Shown here: piece by piece, positions 41,990-54,619 of the stretch | Layout of the letters: the number at the start of each line of letters is the position of its first letter | Numbering within the stretch: the stretch's first letter is position 1 | Assembly: GCA_024305405.1 (NCBI GenBank) | Contig: JAKNDB010000068.1 | Coordinates: forward strand, 10,091,501 to 10,155,500 | DNA: 64,000 bases | Direction: 5' to 3' | Source of the DNA: Dirofilaria immitis | Taxonomy: Eukaryota; Nematoda; Chromadorea; Rhabditida; Onchocercidae | The notes under the pieces: model-generated | Seen by the model: the letters and a program-made list of their open reading frames with translations, nothing else | Told to the model about the DNA's origin: nothing | Database searches by the model: none | Translations under genes and position numbers: made by a program

Positions 41990-44706
41990 GAGTTTATTTA
42001 TAATTTCACTATTTATTAGTGTCTGTTAATTTTCCATTGGTGATCTGTGCTATTCTTATGTTATAAATATATAAACAACTTGGGAATATTATGTATTGCT
42101 CTGGCATCAAATCTTTTTTAAACAGTACATCATTCACTTTTTATTACACAGTCTTAAAAATTATATTATCAGAGTTCAGATGTATTATCTGGATGGGAAA
42201 TTAATTAGGAAATTAGCTACAAAATCAATTTCATCCATATATTGACGAATTCAGTCATCAAATTTATCACTTTTTCATTTATTCACTTGGACGCTTATTT
42301 CCATCACGGTAAGTGAGATGGTTTGTGGATTTAATTTAATATAATGTCCTCCAGCTATCGGAGTCGTTTTTTGCAGTTAATGCTTTATTTTCTGAATCTT
42401 TGAAGGAGAGTGAAGCTAAATTAAATTATAATAGAGAAAAGTGAAATATTAAATATTGTTAATTGTTGGTCGTACCAATTTGGTCATAATCTTTTTCTCA
42501 TAATCTCTTTATTTTCTCTTCATTTATATTCCATATCACAAATCTTTTGTTCTTTGTTTACCTTCGTTATGTTTGCAATTGGATGGCACCGGAGTTTTTC
42601 GTTCAGTCGCCCGGTATTAGGAATTCTAGAAAGTTTTCCTGGTTGAAGCAAAATGATGACATATTCATGGCAAATCGTGTGAGTTATACATTTTCTGTAA
42701 ATTAGAAACCCACAATGTTGCTTTTTGGGGCATGAGAATTCTTATTCGGAACCACTAGAACTATCGGCATGATGTATTGGCCATCAAGATTTTTGGGCTA
42801 GAGCAAATCCTTTTCATAAGGTAATAAAGCGATGTAAATTTCATTATTATGTAAATTTTACTTATTTTTGTGCTAGATGTTATTGAGATTTTGTTTGACA
42901 TTTTAGATGGATTACGATAATAATATATATAGAGATAAGTTCTATCCAATTTTGAACTTCAAACTTTATAGGTATGCAATACATTGAAAGTGAAAGATTA
43001 TGCATGATTTACAAGTTACTAATCAAAAAAAACAAAGAAAAGTCATTCACCTCGTAGGCTTACTTATGAGATGATATTTTGATAATGCTATCTATTGTAG
43101 TAAATTTATGACACATTTAAAATCCAATGTTTGGACCATACCCTACGGACTTTTGAAAAATCATTTGATTATGTAAAATGACCAAAAAGAAATGACATTT
43201 TTCAATATTCATTACAACACCTAGCTTAAGATTGAGAAGAACAGAAAAACAGAAAACGAAAATCAGGTTCGGATGATATGCTAAGAAGTGAACAATGCAG
43301 TTTATCAAAATCCCAGCATATTTTCGGAAAGATTCGTCTTAAGCTCTTTAGCTGCTCTCGATACACTTACATACACTATATCAAGACCGAATTATTTTTC
43401 CGATGACAATACCTGTGGGTCATAGAACGAAACGGGAAACTACCTAGTTTCTAACTTAATTTAAAATACTTATAATAATAAATGATAATCATAATCAATA
43501 TAGAAATAATAAATGATAATCATAATCAACTATATATACAATCGTTCATTAAATCACTTCGTTAGTTTTGTATTCTTTTCAGATAAAATTTTCTGATATG
43601 ATCAGTGATAATTTATTCGTCGCATGTTTTTTCGGAAAGAAAATTCAGTCTTCCTCCTTTCGACATTCGTTGATATTTTAATGGCTGGCACTGTTTACAG
43701 TCAAAAAACAAAAACTCTTCTCTTCTTTGATGTGGGAAATCGAATTAACGTTTCACAGACAATCATATTTGGAGAACTTTATTGGATCGGAAGTTGCTAG
43801 TATTGGTGTGAAATCATTAAGTTCGCCTAACAATCAAAGAATGAATGATTATTTCTATTTTACTTTCGTTAAATTCTCTTACTAATAACACTAACATTTC
43901 TTCATAACATTGTTATTATATTGAATGGAAATCATGTAAAACCTTTCAAGAAGGCTTATATCTAATAAGGAATTAGCATTATCAGTAGGAAGGAAAGAAG
44001 GGTGATAAACTATCAAATTATTCGTCTCGCTGTTGATCGTACATCATTCAAATTGCGAGACTCTACAGCAAGGATCATTTAACAAAATTCAAATTCCCGC
44101 CGTGTTAGTTATTCCTGACAGTCTGTCTGTGTCATGCGAAAGGAGTTGGCGGATTTCCGTTCTTTTGGAACTAATTTGGGTGTTCATTTTTCTCACTGTT
44201 CGCTGATTTTAATTTCGTCTTTTGATATGTTTGTTAATTTCAGTCGTTTTCATTTGTTGAATTAATTTGACAGAGTTGATATTCGTATTTTGTTAAGGAG
44301 ATGGTTGCATTATAGCTATCGTGATAATTTTTGATAAGTGATAATAATGCTTATGGTTCCAGTTGTCCAAGGGAATAATTTTTCTATGATTGCCGATAAT
44401 TCACTGCATCATTACTTCTAATCTTCATTGGATTTAATTTTTTAAATTCATTTTCTGCTTTTAATTTCATAAACTGATATCTAAATTATTCATATATCCA
44501 TATGGAAATTGTATCACATCTCAACTCTGCCATGTCTTCTTCATATCTACTTCTAATTTATTTCATTCCTCTCACATTTGATTTGCATTAACATTTATAA
44601 GTTGTATTAAATCCATATTAAAAAAGACTTCATGTTCCTTATTTGGACACACACTTAGTTTAGGGATTTTAATCATGTAATTTTTTTGCTTGCAGTGAAT
44701 TTCACA
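41990..44706. other. Intergenic region
   Basis: AT-rich, with no convincing exon on either strand. It contains an imperfect tandem duplication at 43474-43530 and the promoter side of the gene starting at 44741. Confidence 0.55.
43474..43530. repeat. Tandem duplication, about 2 x 31 bp
   Basis: The segment beginning aataataaatgataatcata appears at 43474 and again at 43505. Confidence 0.85.
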
Positions 44707-44740
44707 GGTAATTCCATTGTTCATTACGTAAACTCCGGCA

Positions 44741-45533
44741 ATGGCAAATGATGAGGAGCAAATGGATATGCAAGCTGAAAATGGACAAATAGCAGTGAAT
44801 TTGGCACAACGAGCTGCTCGAATATTACACAATTTACCTTTTTGAACTTCCCAGTGATTGCACCTAATGAAGATCGGCTCGATTTGAGACCTCTGGACAG
44901 GGATTTTCATGTGTTAGTACACAACGCAAATGCTGTCTTAGCTGAACAACTTGCGATGTTAGGAGAGTTGGTTTTTGTTAAGATTTAAATTTTATTTAAC
45001 TCAGTTTTTAAATATTTTCTTCGATTTAGCTTGTAATTTTGAGAATATAATCGTGTGATTTGCATAGGGTCTATTGTCTTTGAATTGATTTTTGCTTAGC
45101 TGTGTAAGATTTCTGCTAAATTACCTCCCTCATTTTTAATAGGTAATTTCAGCAAATCCTCTCTAGATCCATTGACAGCCTGCGGATTCATCCACATCTA
45201 TGGTTAGGTTTACCCGCAGATTTACGATCTGATGGAAGATTTTTATTGGGAACCAAAGTATCGTTGGGTGATATTTTCGAGGAATTCAATATTCATAGAG
45301 AAGCGAATCGAGCAGAAGATGAACCAGTAATGGGTGGAATGGAACGTATTGCTGTAGGACTCATTGATGAACTGCGTAATATGATTCAACATTTGATAAG
45401 ACAGCGCGATGAAATGCGACAATTGGTAATGCAACGAGGCTTATTTGATCCACTTTTCGGTCAGTGGGACGAATTATTGGAAGTATGGGGAGTGAGGAAT
45501 TTTACTCGGGAAAATGGAAAAATAAAAATCCAA
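44741..45533 (+). CDS. Unrecognised helical protein or 5' module of the APPBP2 gene
   Basis: Two exons: 44741-44970 and 45153-45533. The start MANDEEQMDMQAENGQ lies 33 bp after a tttcacag site (a possible trans-splice acceptor). T5 at 44839-44843 has lost one base: HNLPF must continue LNFPVIAPNEDRLDL to stay open. The second exon reads RIHPHLWLGLPADLRSDG, GDIFEEFNIHREANRAED, GLIDELRNMIQHLIRQRDEM and FDPLFGQWDELLEVWG, mostly helical and possibly coiled coil. I recognise no domain. After 45533 there is either a donor (gttcgt) or read-through to a stop at 45573-45575. It could be a separate gene upstream of APPBP2, or an N-terminal extension fused to it. The phase (0 into 1) does not fit unless one more base is missing. 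Confidence 0.6.
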
Positions 45534-46151
45534 GTTCGTTTTTTCATTGTATTTAAAATCTTAAATCTAATGTAAATTTCGCAGATAATTGAGAATTTAT
45601 GCAAATACTGACATGAGAATTTACGTATTCAGAAGTTAATTAATAAAATTCAGTTGCTTTAAAACCTTATAACTGAATTTGGAAATAATTTTTAATTAAC
45701 CATTAAATAAACAGAAGCTTTATAAACAAAATAAACATATAGTGGCTCAAAGAACACAGGATTAAAAGGAATTCTTTCTGCTTTTTCAAAATTTGATAAT
45801 TGCATTATGTCCGAAAAGAATTCCTAAATGAATCCAAAAATTGCTGTGTTGGAGAAAAATTTCCGAACAAAAATGAACACAGAAAAGTTCTTCGAACCAA
45901 GTATTCATTTAGTTAAGCTTTTTGTCAATGCATATACGAGTTCGTTTTAGAAAAAAATTAATTTGCGAAAAAGTTTGGAATAAAAAAATCTGTTGAAATT
46001 CAGAATTTTTACTTACCCGCCCATAAGTTTATCATTTCAGATTTGTTTCTATATTTATGGATTTTTACCTGTATTTTTATTTCTTTGTTATATGCAATGG
46101 AAAAAAAAATATTTACTTTGATTTCCTGATGAATTAATCAAATAATTGCAG

Positions 46152-49100
46152 GATCACTGGAAAGCATTATCGTAGATTATCTCACAAATGTAATAAACGA
46201 TATGCCAGCGGAAGCATATAGTTTACCAATACCGTTACTATTTGAGATTCACGTAGGTTTATATAAGAAAAACAAACTTCTTATATTACACAAAGAATGG
46301 AGTAGCATCGACCAATTCCAAAGAATTTTGAATTGGAAAATGAGAAGGTTTGTTGTTACTGTTGTTATTCTTCAAAAATATTTATGTGGCTACATTTAAC
46401 TATACTACATAGTATATTTTGTCATTTATGACGAAAAAGAATGTTTTGATAGCTCATAATATTGTTTCCGAGTAAATTTAGCCTTTTAACAGTTTGAAAG
46501 TTGGTTATCATGCATTCAGTAAAATTTTATACTGACACATGCAGTAAATCGGACAGTGCTTTTAGAATGACAGTTCATGAGCTTTTCAATGGGCTAATAA
46601 GTAAAGGTTATCTGATTGAACGGGTCCTATTCGAAGATCTCAAGCAACGGATTCTGGATCGTACAAGGGTAAAGATGTAGAGCTATACGAATGTACGCTA
46701 ATTTTGGGTAAATTATCTTCACTCGTCTTAAAATTATTGTGTAAGAATTGATGCTAGTGTTATCAGTAGGATTGTTCGTCTTTGATAAAGTGGATGAAAG
46801 TGTTGTCGAGAGATTTGATTTTTAAAATCTCGAAAAAGTAGGCTGTTTTAGCAAAGTTATTATAACATTTTCTAGGAACTTTTCTTTTGGATCATGGGTC
46901 ACTTAATCTTCCTGGTGAGATCTTCAGATATTGTCAGAAAATTTTAAAGTGGTTGCCAATCAGTCATCAATTGCGTCAACGAAAATTATTTGAACTAAAT
47001 TACTGGTATGTTTATTTTTAAGGATCTTCAAAAATTGTACCTGAAACGATATTAATCGTGTATTCAATTCAATAATACAGTGAAATTTGTTGAATACTGG
47101 TTTAATAAGTATGTGTAGCATTTCAAATTATTTTTTGTGTTAAAAATAGTAACTAGATGTTTGGCATGCCAATAATTAAAGACATTTATTTTTCTGACCT
47201 TGACCAAACTTTAAAGGCTGCTGAAATATTACATGAACAATTGCTCATTCATCGAGGCAGTACATATTAGTTCATTTACTGACACATTAATTGATAACTT
47301 GGAAAGTAATGGTGATGATCGGACATTTAATTTTGTGCAAATTCAAACTCAGTGCGCTTCTTTATGGTCAGTTTCAGTTCTCATTTATATATATTTCTTA
47401 TAATTTAGTCATTTCACTAGTTTGGAAGTGAATACTGTTTGGAAAATTTCAGGTATGTGCTCGGTAATTACAAAAAGTCCATGAACTTTTGTTTGAAGGC
47501 ATTAAAAACTGCTTATAACAAGGAAACACATATTGCTGTAAGCTACATTATCGAGTTAATGGCTTTTAAATGAAAATAGAAAATATTTTTTCAAGGACTG
47601 AATAATTTTCATTGTTTTCTGCTGTGTGGACTGTATATTCTGATCTACATAAAAAGCGAAATAAAATAGTGTTTGAGCATTTCAATCTTTGATCATGTAT
47701 TTATGTATATTAATGCAATGGAAAGTGTATTTATTAAGGCATCCATCAAACTATATTAAATGGAAATGAAAATTATTTTTAATCTGAATTCTTTTTGCAG
47801 ATGCAAGTGGAGCTTTTCTGTATTACTGCAAAGATTCTCGTTTTCAAAAGATATTTTAACTTAGCCCTAAAAATTGTTCGTTTCGCTTTGACAATTGTTT
47901 TGAGCCATCCGGAGCTTGAAAGGTTGTTGTGTTCTGTGTTATGTGACTATGGAGATTGTTTGCTCAATTCGGATAATGTTGAGATGGCTGTTCAGGTTTA
48001 TACTGTAAGTTATGTTATTGAATAATTCGTTGGATACTGTTTGTAGAAATTAATTTGTTGTAAGTTGTCCTAATTTAAATGTAAGCTGCTAAGGTTTTTC
48101 AATAACTTTGCTGAAATTCATAAATTTTGTATTCAGTTTGAAGTCCTGCCGAAGATCTTGGAGAATTTTTTTTTGAAATGGTGGAAATTTAAAAAGAATA
48201 TAGGTAATGGCAAAAATGGTTCATAAACATTTCGGAACAGATTCTCTCCGTGATGGTCAAGCAATGTATGAGTATGCTCGTGCTGCATACCGACTTCTCT
48301 ATGATAATTATGCTGGGTATCGTACTAATAAGTATGCATTTCATCACTTTTATAAATTATCTCACTGATTTATCATAAAGTGATGGCTGGCCAGACTATT
48401 TGGTAGAAAAGTTATAACAATATTTTTATTGCTTAGTAAGGATTCCACATTTAAAGTAGTTAAGACAAAAAAAACTCATTGTGTTACAAATTCAGTTTAC
48501 TTTCCCAAATTGTTATCATCCATTTAACAGTGAAAAGCATATATGGAGTGTTATAAATATTATTACTTTTTTATGAGGAAATAGCTTACGCTTCCAATGA
48601 GAGTGTAACGAGATTTTTGTAGATTGGAACAAATAATTTTATGGTTTCTAACTGCAATAATAAAAGTTATATTCTTAATCAGATACATTAATTTTGAATC
48701 AGTTTTTAATTCAATAAGTTCGCACTCCTATTTAAGCTAAAATAAAATAAATATTTCACTTTTAATTTTAATTTTTGTATTCTTATATAATAAATTGGAA
48801 ATTATACAGACTTTTACTATAAAGTGAATTTACATAATTTCATAATTTCTTTTCAGCTACCTATATCCTATTGGATTCGGAATAGTAACTTTAAAGACAC
48901 ATTAGGAACATTTATCTGAGATTTTTAGAATTTATGATTTTTAGAGAAAATATGTTCAGTTACGTTTCCGCTGTGAGAAGTATGCCAACAAAGCACTGGA
49001 AATTTGTCGAGCAAAGCTTGGTAAAGAGCATTATCAACTGTTAAATGCCGAAGAACTACGAGGTAAACATTTGAATCGCAAAATATATGTTATTTTGATT

Positions 49101-50474
49101 TTTCAAAACTTCTATGATTTGTCCCATAAGACAAAAGTTTGAAAAAGATACACTTCAATACATGAGTGTCGTTATTATTACAATTTGTAATAATGCTTAT
49201 CGTCGTATCACTACTCAAGTTATAAATGATAAGTTTTGTCCCATAATCATAAAGTTTTAGCACTAGTTTTGGTAAAAAGTGCATTACGAAATGATACCGA
49301 TCAGCAAGAGTCTCTTAATGAAGCAATGGAAATACATATGCGGGCTCTGAACAAATATCTCAGCTTCAGCAGTGAAAACGCGAATTGTGCAAGAATTTAT
49401 GATTATCTTGGCTACATATTTCGATGGTTGCAAAAACCTGAAGTAGCATTTATCTGTTTATTTGTCGTGAAATGTAACTCGCACAAAATTTGGTTACTGA
49501 AATTATCTTGTTAGTTGTTGCATAATATCGAAATGCAACAGGAACACCTTTAAAATATTTCAAACAATTAAGAAGGTAATTGCTGCAGGATGAAAATTAG
49601 ACGATTTTGATTATTGAAGATAAATATAGTCAAAAAGACGACTGCTATGGCGATTATATCCTGAAGTCTCTATAATGACCGAATATATGCATTTTATCAC
49701 TATTGTCCACAGAGTATCGATTAGCATCTTTGGTTACATGATACCAATCCCATCCTTCATTGATTGTCCTCGGGAATCTTTGCATAGGTATTAATAAATG
49801 ATTAAAATTCTGCCGTTTGTCATAGGTCTCTGAAGAAATGTTTGAAAAGGCTCTAGCTGCAAAGAAAACTGTTTATGGCATTCATGATCATGAAGCCGCT
49901 TTCACTATGGTTTCTTTGGCTTACCTTTATTTGAAAGAGATGAGTCGACCTAGAGAAGCTTTGGTTCTTTTCAAAAAATGTCTTGAAATCGGTAAGTTCA
50001 TTTAAATTAATTCTAGAAAATTTTTTGCAGTAATATTTGGTTAGTGATAATTTTTGACTAGTAACTGTACAATTTTATTATCTTGTTTTCATTAGTTTCA
50101 TGCTTGTAATTGAATCTTTCATCTCAGTGGCCTTTTTCTTAACTTTCACGTAACATTATGGAGATTTATCAGTTACATTTAACCGCTATCTGTGTTACGG
50201 AGAGATATGAATCTTCAGAATTCTGTTGTAATTCGTTGCAAATCTTTGAAGTTCAGTTGCAGCATTTATCGTTCCGTGATTGTCTAATGGGCAAAAGTCT
50301 GAACTGAATTTTCTTTCACAACTCTACGAAACCTTTTTTATCAGTTATAAAAAATATATTCATAAGCCAAATATATATCTGTTTTAAATGCAAAAAAAAC
50401 GGACAGTGTTACTAATATAAAAATAGTCATGCATGTGCCAATAAAATCTATCAAAAAGAGAGATCTCCAAAAAC

Positions 50475-50527
<53 letters not shown>

Positions 50528-50930
50528 CTCTATATATATAGAGCTTTATGTGGAATTAACAGAGAACAGTACTTTCTATTTAAAAAAGATCAGCAATATC
50601 GATTCTTCCTTCTTAGATATATTCATCATGATTTTTTCAGAGCTGAATGTATTTGGTGAAGAATATTCTGGACTCGGCACTATTTACGACGGAATGACAT
50701 TAGCTTATGAAGTAGTAGATGATTTGGTAGAAGCACGGATTTGTCGTGAGCAACTGTATTTATGGAAGGCTAAGAGGCGCTTGCTTGAAGAAGCACCGTC
50801 TAAGAATCCCTTTGGGGAATCGTTATGTATCGAAGAAACATTTCAGAATTTTGCTCTCCAGTGCTTAAGAGCACTTAACTTCAGTGAAACGCAACATTCA
50901 TCAGATGTTGAGATGAAGAAAATATGTTAA
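46152..50930 (+). CDS. APPBP2: APPBP2/PAT1-like TPR protein
   Basis: APPBP2 is a substrate receptor of Cullin-2 ubiquitin ligases and binds the APP tail and microtubules (family knowledge). Eleven exons: 46152-46347, 46545-46668, 46876-47005, 47217-47366, 47453-47537, 47801-48004, 48204-48331, 48947-49062, 49261-49442, 49826-49991, 50641-50930; about 590 residues against 585 in human. All phases agree after one correction. The N-terminus has IIVDYLTNVINDMP (the counterpart of human VVDNYIRSRRDIR). TPR-type helices run through QVELFCITAKILVFKRYF, CDYGDCLLNSDNVEMAVQVY, EIHMRALNKYL, EEMFEKALAAKKTVYG, REALVLFKKCLEIELNVFGE and GLGTIYDGMTLAYEVVDD. One T is missing near 46880-46888 (REL|FLLDHGSLNLPGEIF). 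The first exon enters in phase 1, so an upstream exon exists. Exon 47217 uses an unusual tttaaag acceptor. Confidence 0.9.
50477..50526. repeat. (TA)n microsatellite
   Basis: About 25 TA units in the last intron of APPBP2. It is followed by gctctatatatatagagc, itself a short palindrome. Confidence 0.95.
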
Positions 50931-51653
50931 TCTCGATATTATAAAGATATACAAATTTATTTTAAAAATGGATTAAAAATATAAAATGTAAATGTTTTTA
51001 TTATTTGTACCATTTAGATGTTTTGCTTTTCATTATTATATTTTAGTTCATTTTATATCAGTCGAGTGACGTAACTGTAAGTAAACAGTGGTTTCCAGTT
51101 TAATTGAAGTTGTAATCCTCCTTTTCTTTTATCCTCCGCTTTCTATTTGCTATGCTGTTTTTTATTCAAAATGATTATTTTTATAAACTGATCGGCACTT
51201 ATTTTCATTGTGACTCTTCATTAAATTTACCATCAGCGAAATTACACAGTTCCTTTTACTTTTATTATGAATCTAATTCCTTGATTATTATGATATGTCA
51301 TAGCCGGCTTTCATATAATGTCTTTTTCCCTCCAACATTTACAGGGATCCCTGTATGATAAATAGGTTGGTTTCTTCTTATAAAAGATAGTCATTAAGCA
51401 GTGGCAGGAGCGAGAGAATTTGTGGCGTAAACGTGATAGTTGGAAATATATTCTATCCATATACACTAGTTTTGCAATAGATTCAAATTTCAACGAACGC
51501 TTATTTGACATTCTAGCTTTTTTTATCCACTAGTTTCTTTAATTAAGTAGCTTTAAAAAAGTCTTGAGTTGTTGATGAATTTTTTGATTTGCTTCTTATT
51601 TTCTACATGCTAGGAAGAGATATTTCTGGGAAATTAATGAATCAATAAGGTGA

Positions 51654-52071
51654 TTAATTAATGAAGTCAGTAAGACATATGGAATCATTAAGACGTATAC
51701 TCGATTTCTTGACGTAGGATTTTTTACTGTTCTGCACGCGACTCACACCGATTTCAAAATACGTTGGAAGAATTGTGTTTGGACAGCGAAAGCTATAAGG
51801 AGCGAAAGGAATTCGAATTCCAAATTTAGCAAACAGATGAATCAAACAAAAATAAAAGTTGTTTATCAAATTGAGCTGAATGTACGAAATGCATAGAGTA
51901 TTCGCCTTTGACAGCCTTTTTGGGGAACTTTTTGTGATAACGAAATGCGATGTGCTTAGGCTCTTTGTACGATTCGATGTCAATCTAGCATATTTATTGA
52001 ATAATATAAAGACCGGAACATCCATTATCAAACGAGCAAGTAAATTCATGGCTGAAATTCTAGACTGTTAA
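51654..52071. other. Dual-strand open stretch of unknown origin
   Basis: A 131-codon minus-strand ORF (51654-52049) with an N-terminal MNLLARLIMDVPVFILFN and a later FGIRIPFAPYSFRCPN segment. Plus-strand ORFs cover the same DNA, including 63 codons at 51880-52071 (FDSLFGELFVITKCDVLRLF). Open length on both strands is unusual for intergenic DNA this AT-rich. No family is recognised. It may be a remnant of inserted (for example endosymbiont) DNA, but I cannot show that. Confidence 0.3.
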
Positions 52072-52204
52072 AATTCAACAATAGACATATGAAGTATTGA
52101 GCAGAAGCTACAATGCATTAATGGTCAATAATTTATTAAAGAATAATTTATAATGTGTTACATTCAAGAAACGATGATTAAGTATGATATATTATCCAAA
52201 GCAG

Positions 52205-52360
52205 GTAATCACTCTGATCACAGGATGTCCAGTTAAGGCTTATAAAAGGATCAACAGATCTTCGTTACGATCCTAGTTCAGCATATGGGGAAATCTGCAC
52301 GGAAGGGAGGAACAGAGGTGCAGAAGTTTCTCGGAAAGCCGTGCATGCGATGAGTAAAAA
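52205..52360. other. GC-elevated island with hairpin potential
   Basis: About 150 bp clearly richer in GC than the surroundings. It contains TGCACGG and CCGTGCA as complementary arms around a 36-base loop. It is open in no frame over its full length. It could be a structured RNA gene, but it matches no RNA I recognise. Confidence 0.3.
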
Positions 52361-52637
52361 TTATTCATCTTACTTAAACTTCAGAATTAAACAACAATTT
52401 AAACATTAATTGTGAAGTTTACATAAAACATGCAATATTTGTCAGGAAATCCGAAGCAAGTTTCGATCAATATTCCGACTGATTAATTTAAACCGTTTTC
52501 TGATTTATTGATTTATGTATACAATATGCAATATCTACGTTTGCATCTATAAGAGCCACATCCCAGGCGATATGTATACTATTATTGGTAAAGGAGTTGA
52601 TTGTGTTTGTGCCTCACCCATGACTGTATGTTTAAAT

Positions 52638-52769
52638 CTACTCTGCTCTTCGTATTTGTTGGGTATCTTTCTCATATTGTAACTCCGACTTTACATCTGC
52701 ATGTATAGTGATCTTGGCGGTCGATCCGCCAACATTCTTATTCGTGACTGTAATCGTATCTCTTTTTCG
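52638..52769 (-). other. Orphan coding-like segment
   Basis: Forty-three open codons plus a stop with good codon composition (DTITVTNKNVGGSTAKITIH, then ADVKSELQYEKD). The reading continues in another frame past the stop (SRFKHTVMGEAQTQSTPLP). It contains a perfect 7-bp hairpin, TTGGCGG-tcgat-CCGCCAA, at 52714-52732. No splice sites are clear and no family is recognised. It could be a single exon of an unseen gene or an insertion remnant. Confidence 0.3.
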
Positions 52770-53342
52770 CTATATATATTTACGCTGATATTGTACTTAT
52801 ATTTTATTGTTCCGAATAAACGGTTTTATTAAATCATTCACGAATAGCTTCCGCAACAATATTCATAACGTAATAATAGAGTTTTCAAAACTTGAAGTTA
52901 CAAAAATGTAACTTAATTGTAATAAGCGAGGAATAAAAGTAAGGATGCATTTTATCAAAATCGAATTTAACGTTCGCAAATACAAGAAAATATTGAAATA
53001 ATTTAATTTCATTATTCACTTACGACAAGAAATCCTATTGACATGCAATATCAAAAAATAATGGAAAATTAAATTTCTATTCTTTTAAATTATAACGAAA
53101 TATTTTTAGTCAAAACAAAAAAACATTCAATTTCCCTTGCACTATTAAATGTATAACTCTTTTATTTTATACGTAATATATAAATATGAAACTGTGAAAA
53201 TTATTATGCAGAAATGTTAATAATATATACAAAAGATTGCTCTTCGTACATAAATACTGAAAAATGCTGCTCAAATTTTTAAGGTGATATATAAAGTAAT
53301 TCAGCTTTTCTCTTTTAAATGTATACATACACACACACTTAG

Positions 53343-53346
<4 letters not shown>

Positions 53347-53375
<29 letters not shown>
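53347..53375. repeat. (TA)n microsatellite
   Basis: Uninterrupted AT dinucleotides. Confidence 0.9.
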
Positions 53376-53377
<2 letters not shown>

Positions 53378-53560
53378 CCTAGCAAGTTTGGATGTTGTTG
53401 AAAAAATAACCGGCGATTGTTGTTTGAGTGGATTTGTCGAAACTGCATTGCGTAGTGCTAAGTTTTGTCAACGGCCGATGCTACTGAGATGGGAGAAAAA
53501 ATTATTTATCGTATAATATTAATACGGTACAGAATATCATTTAAACCGGATTACATTAAT

Positions 53561-53562
<2 letters not shown>

Positions 53563-53594
<32 letters not shown>
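53563..53594. repeat. (TA)n microsatellite
   Basis: Uninterrupted AT dinucleotides. Confidence 0.9.
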
Positions 53595-53596
<2 letters not shown>

Positions 53597-54580
53597 ATTC
53601 ATATGGTCGTTTGAAATTTTTTAAATGTCTAATACATTAGTTAAAACATTTAGATCACCGTTAAATATGTGCATATTGGAAGAGTAATGAATATCTTTCG
53701 CTTCTGAAGAATAAGCATTAAATAGTTCAAATATTTCTATTATGTTTGAAAAAGTTGAGAGAAATATTGGATGTTTGTTAAATAAAATTTATATTAAAAA
53801 TTAGAAATGATGGAAATATGAAAGTTAGTTTTAATATATTCAGCATTTTTATTATTTAAGGTAGCATTATCATTCTTTATTATTGAACATCTCAGTTAAA
53901 TTAGCTGACTTTTGACTGCATTTCCAATTTTGCTTTAACTAACTTCACTTCCATTAAGTTGATTGGCTTAATCACCACAAAAAAATGATTTCAAAGACGT
54001 TTTCTTAATTTTAAAGAACTTTTAAATCAAATAAAATTTGATGAATTTCATTACGATTATTTTACAAAGATACCCATCATGAAAAATCAACCTATTTGAT
54101 TGATTGCACTTTCTTAAATACAACTTGTTTAAAAACTTGGGAATTTGAATTTCAAAAGAATTTGCAGAAAAGCTTTTATTTAAAAAATATTTGTTCATGA
54201 AATTTTCTGAATTTTCAATAAGACTAAAAAGCTATTCAAATCGATTCGCATGGACTTACTCATTAATTTGACCTCATCATATTTTGGCTTAAAGCTCTTC
54301 AGTTTGAATGAATGACATTTGTACGATTGGGAGGGAAAAACATAAACGAAATTTTTCAGCTAAACAAGAATAATTTATGAATTAGCTTCATTTCGAAAAA
54401 CGAACTACTGGAAAGGTTTTCTGATTGACAGGGAAGGCGATTATATCTAATTTTTTTCTTCTATTAATTAGAAAATCAAATTAAATTCGAACTGTTGATG
54501 ATAAACAATACGACGATATCTTTCATCAGATAGAATCAGCTCGCTGAATGAAGCTACGTAATAGCCACATAGTCGATTTC

Positions 54581-54583
<3 letters not shown>

Positions 54584-54616
<33 letters not shown>
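54584..54616. repeat. (TA)n microsatellite
   Basis: Uninterrupted AT dinucleotides. Confidence 0.9.

Positions 54617-54619
<3 letters not shown>

Noticed and set aside
44572..44910. Minus-strand ORF of 112 codons
   Set aside because: Antisense of the plus-strand exon beginning at 44741; open only because of that exon's composition.
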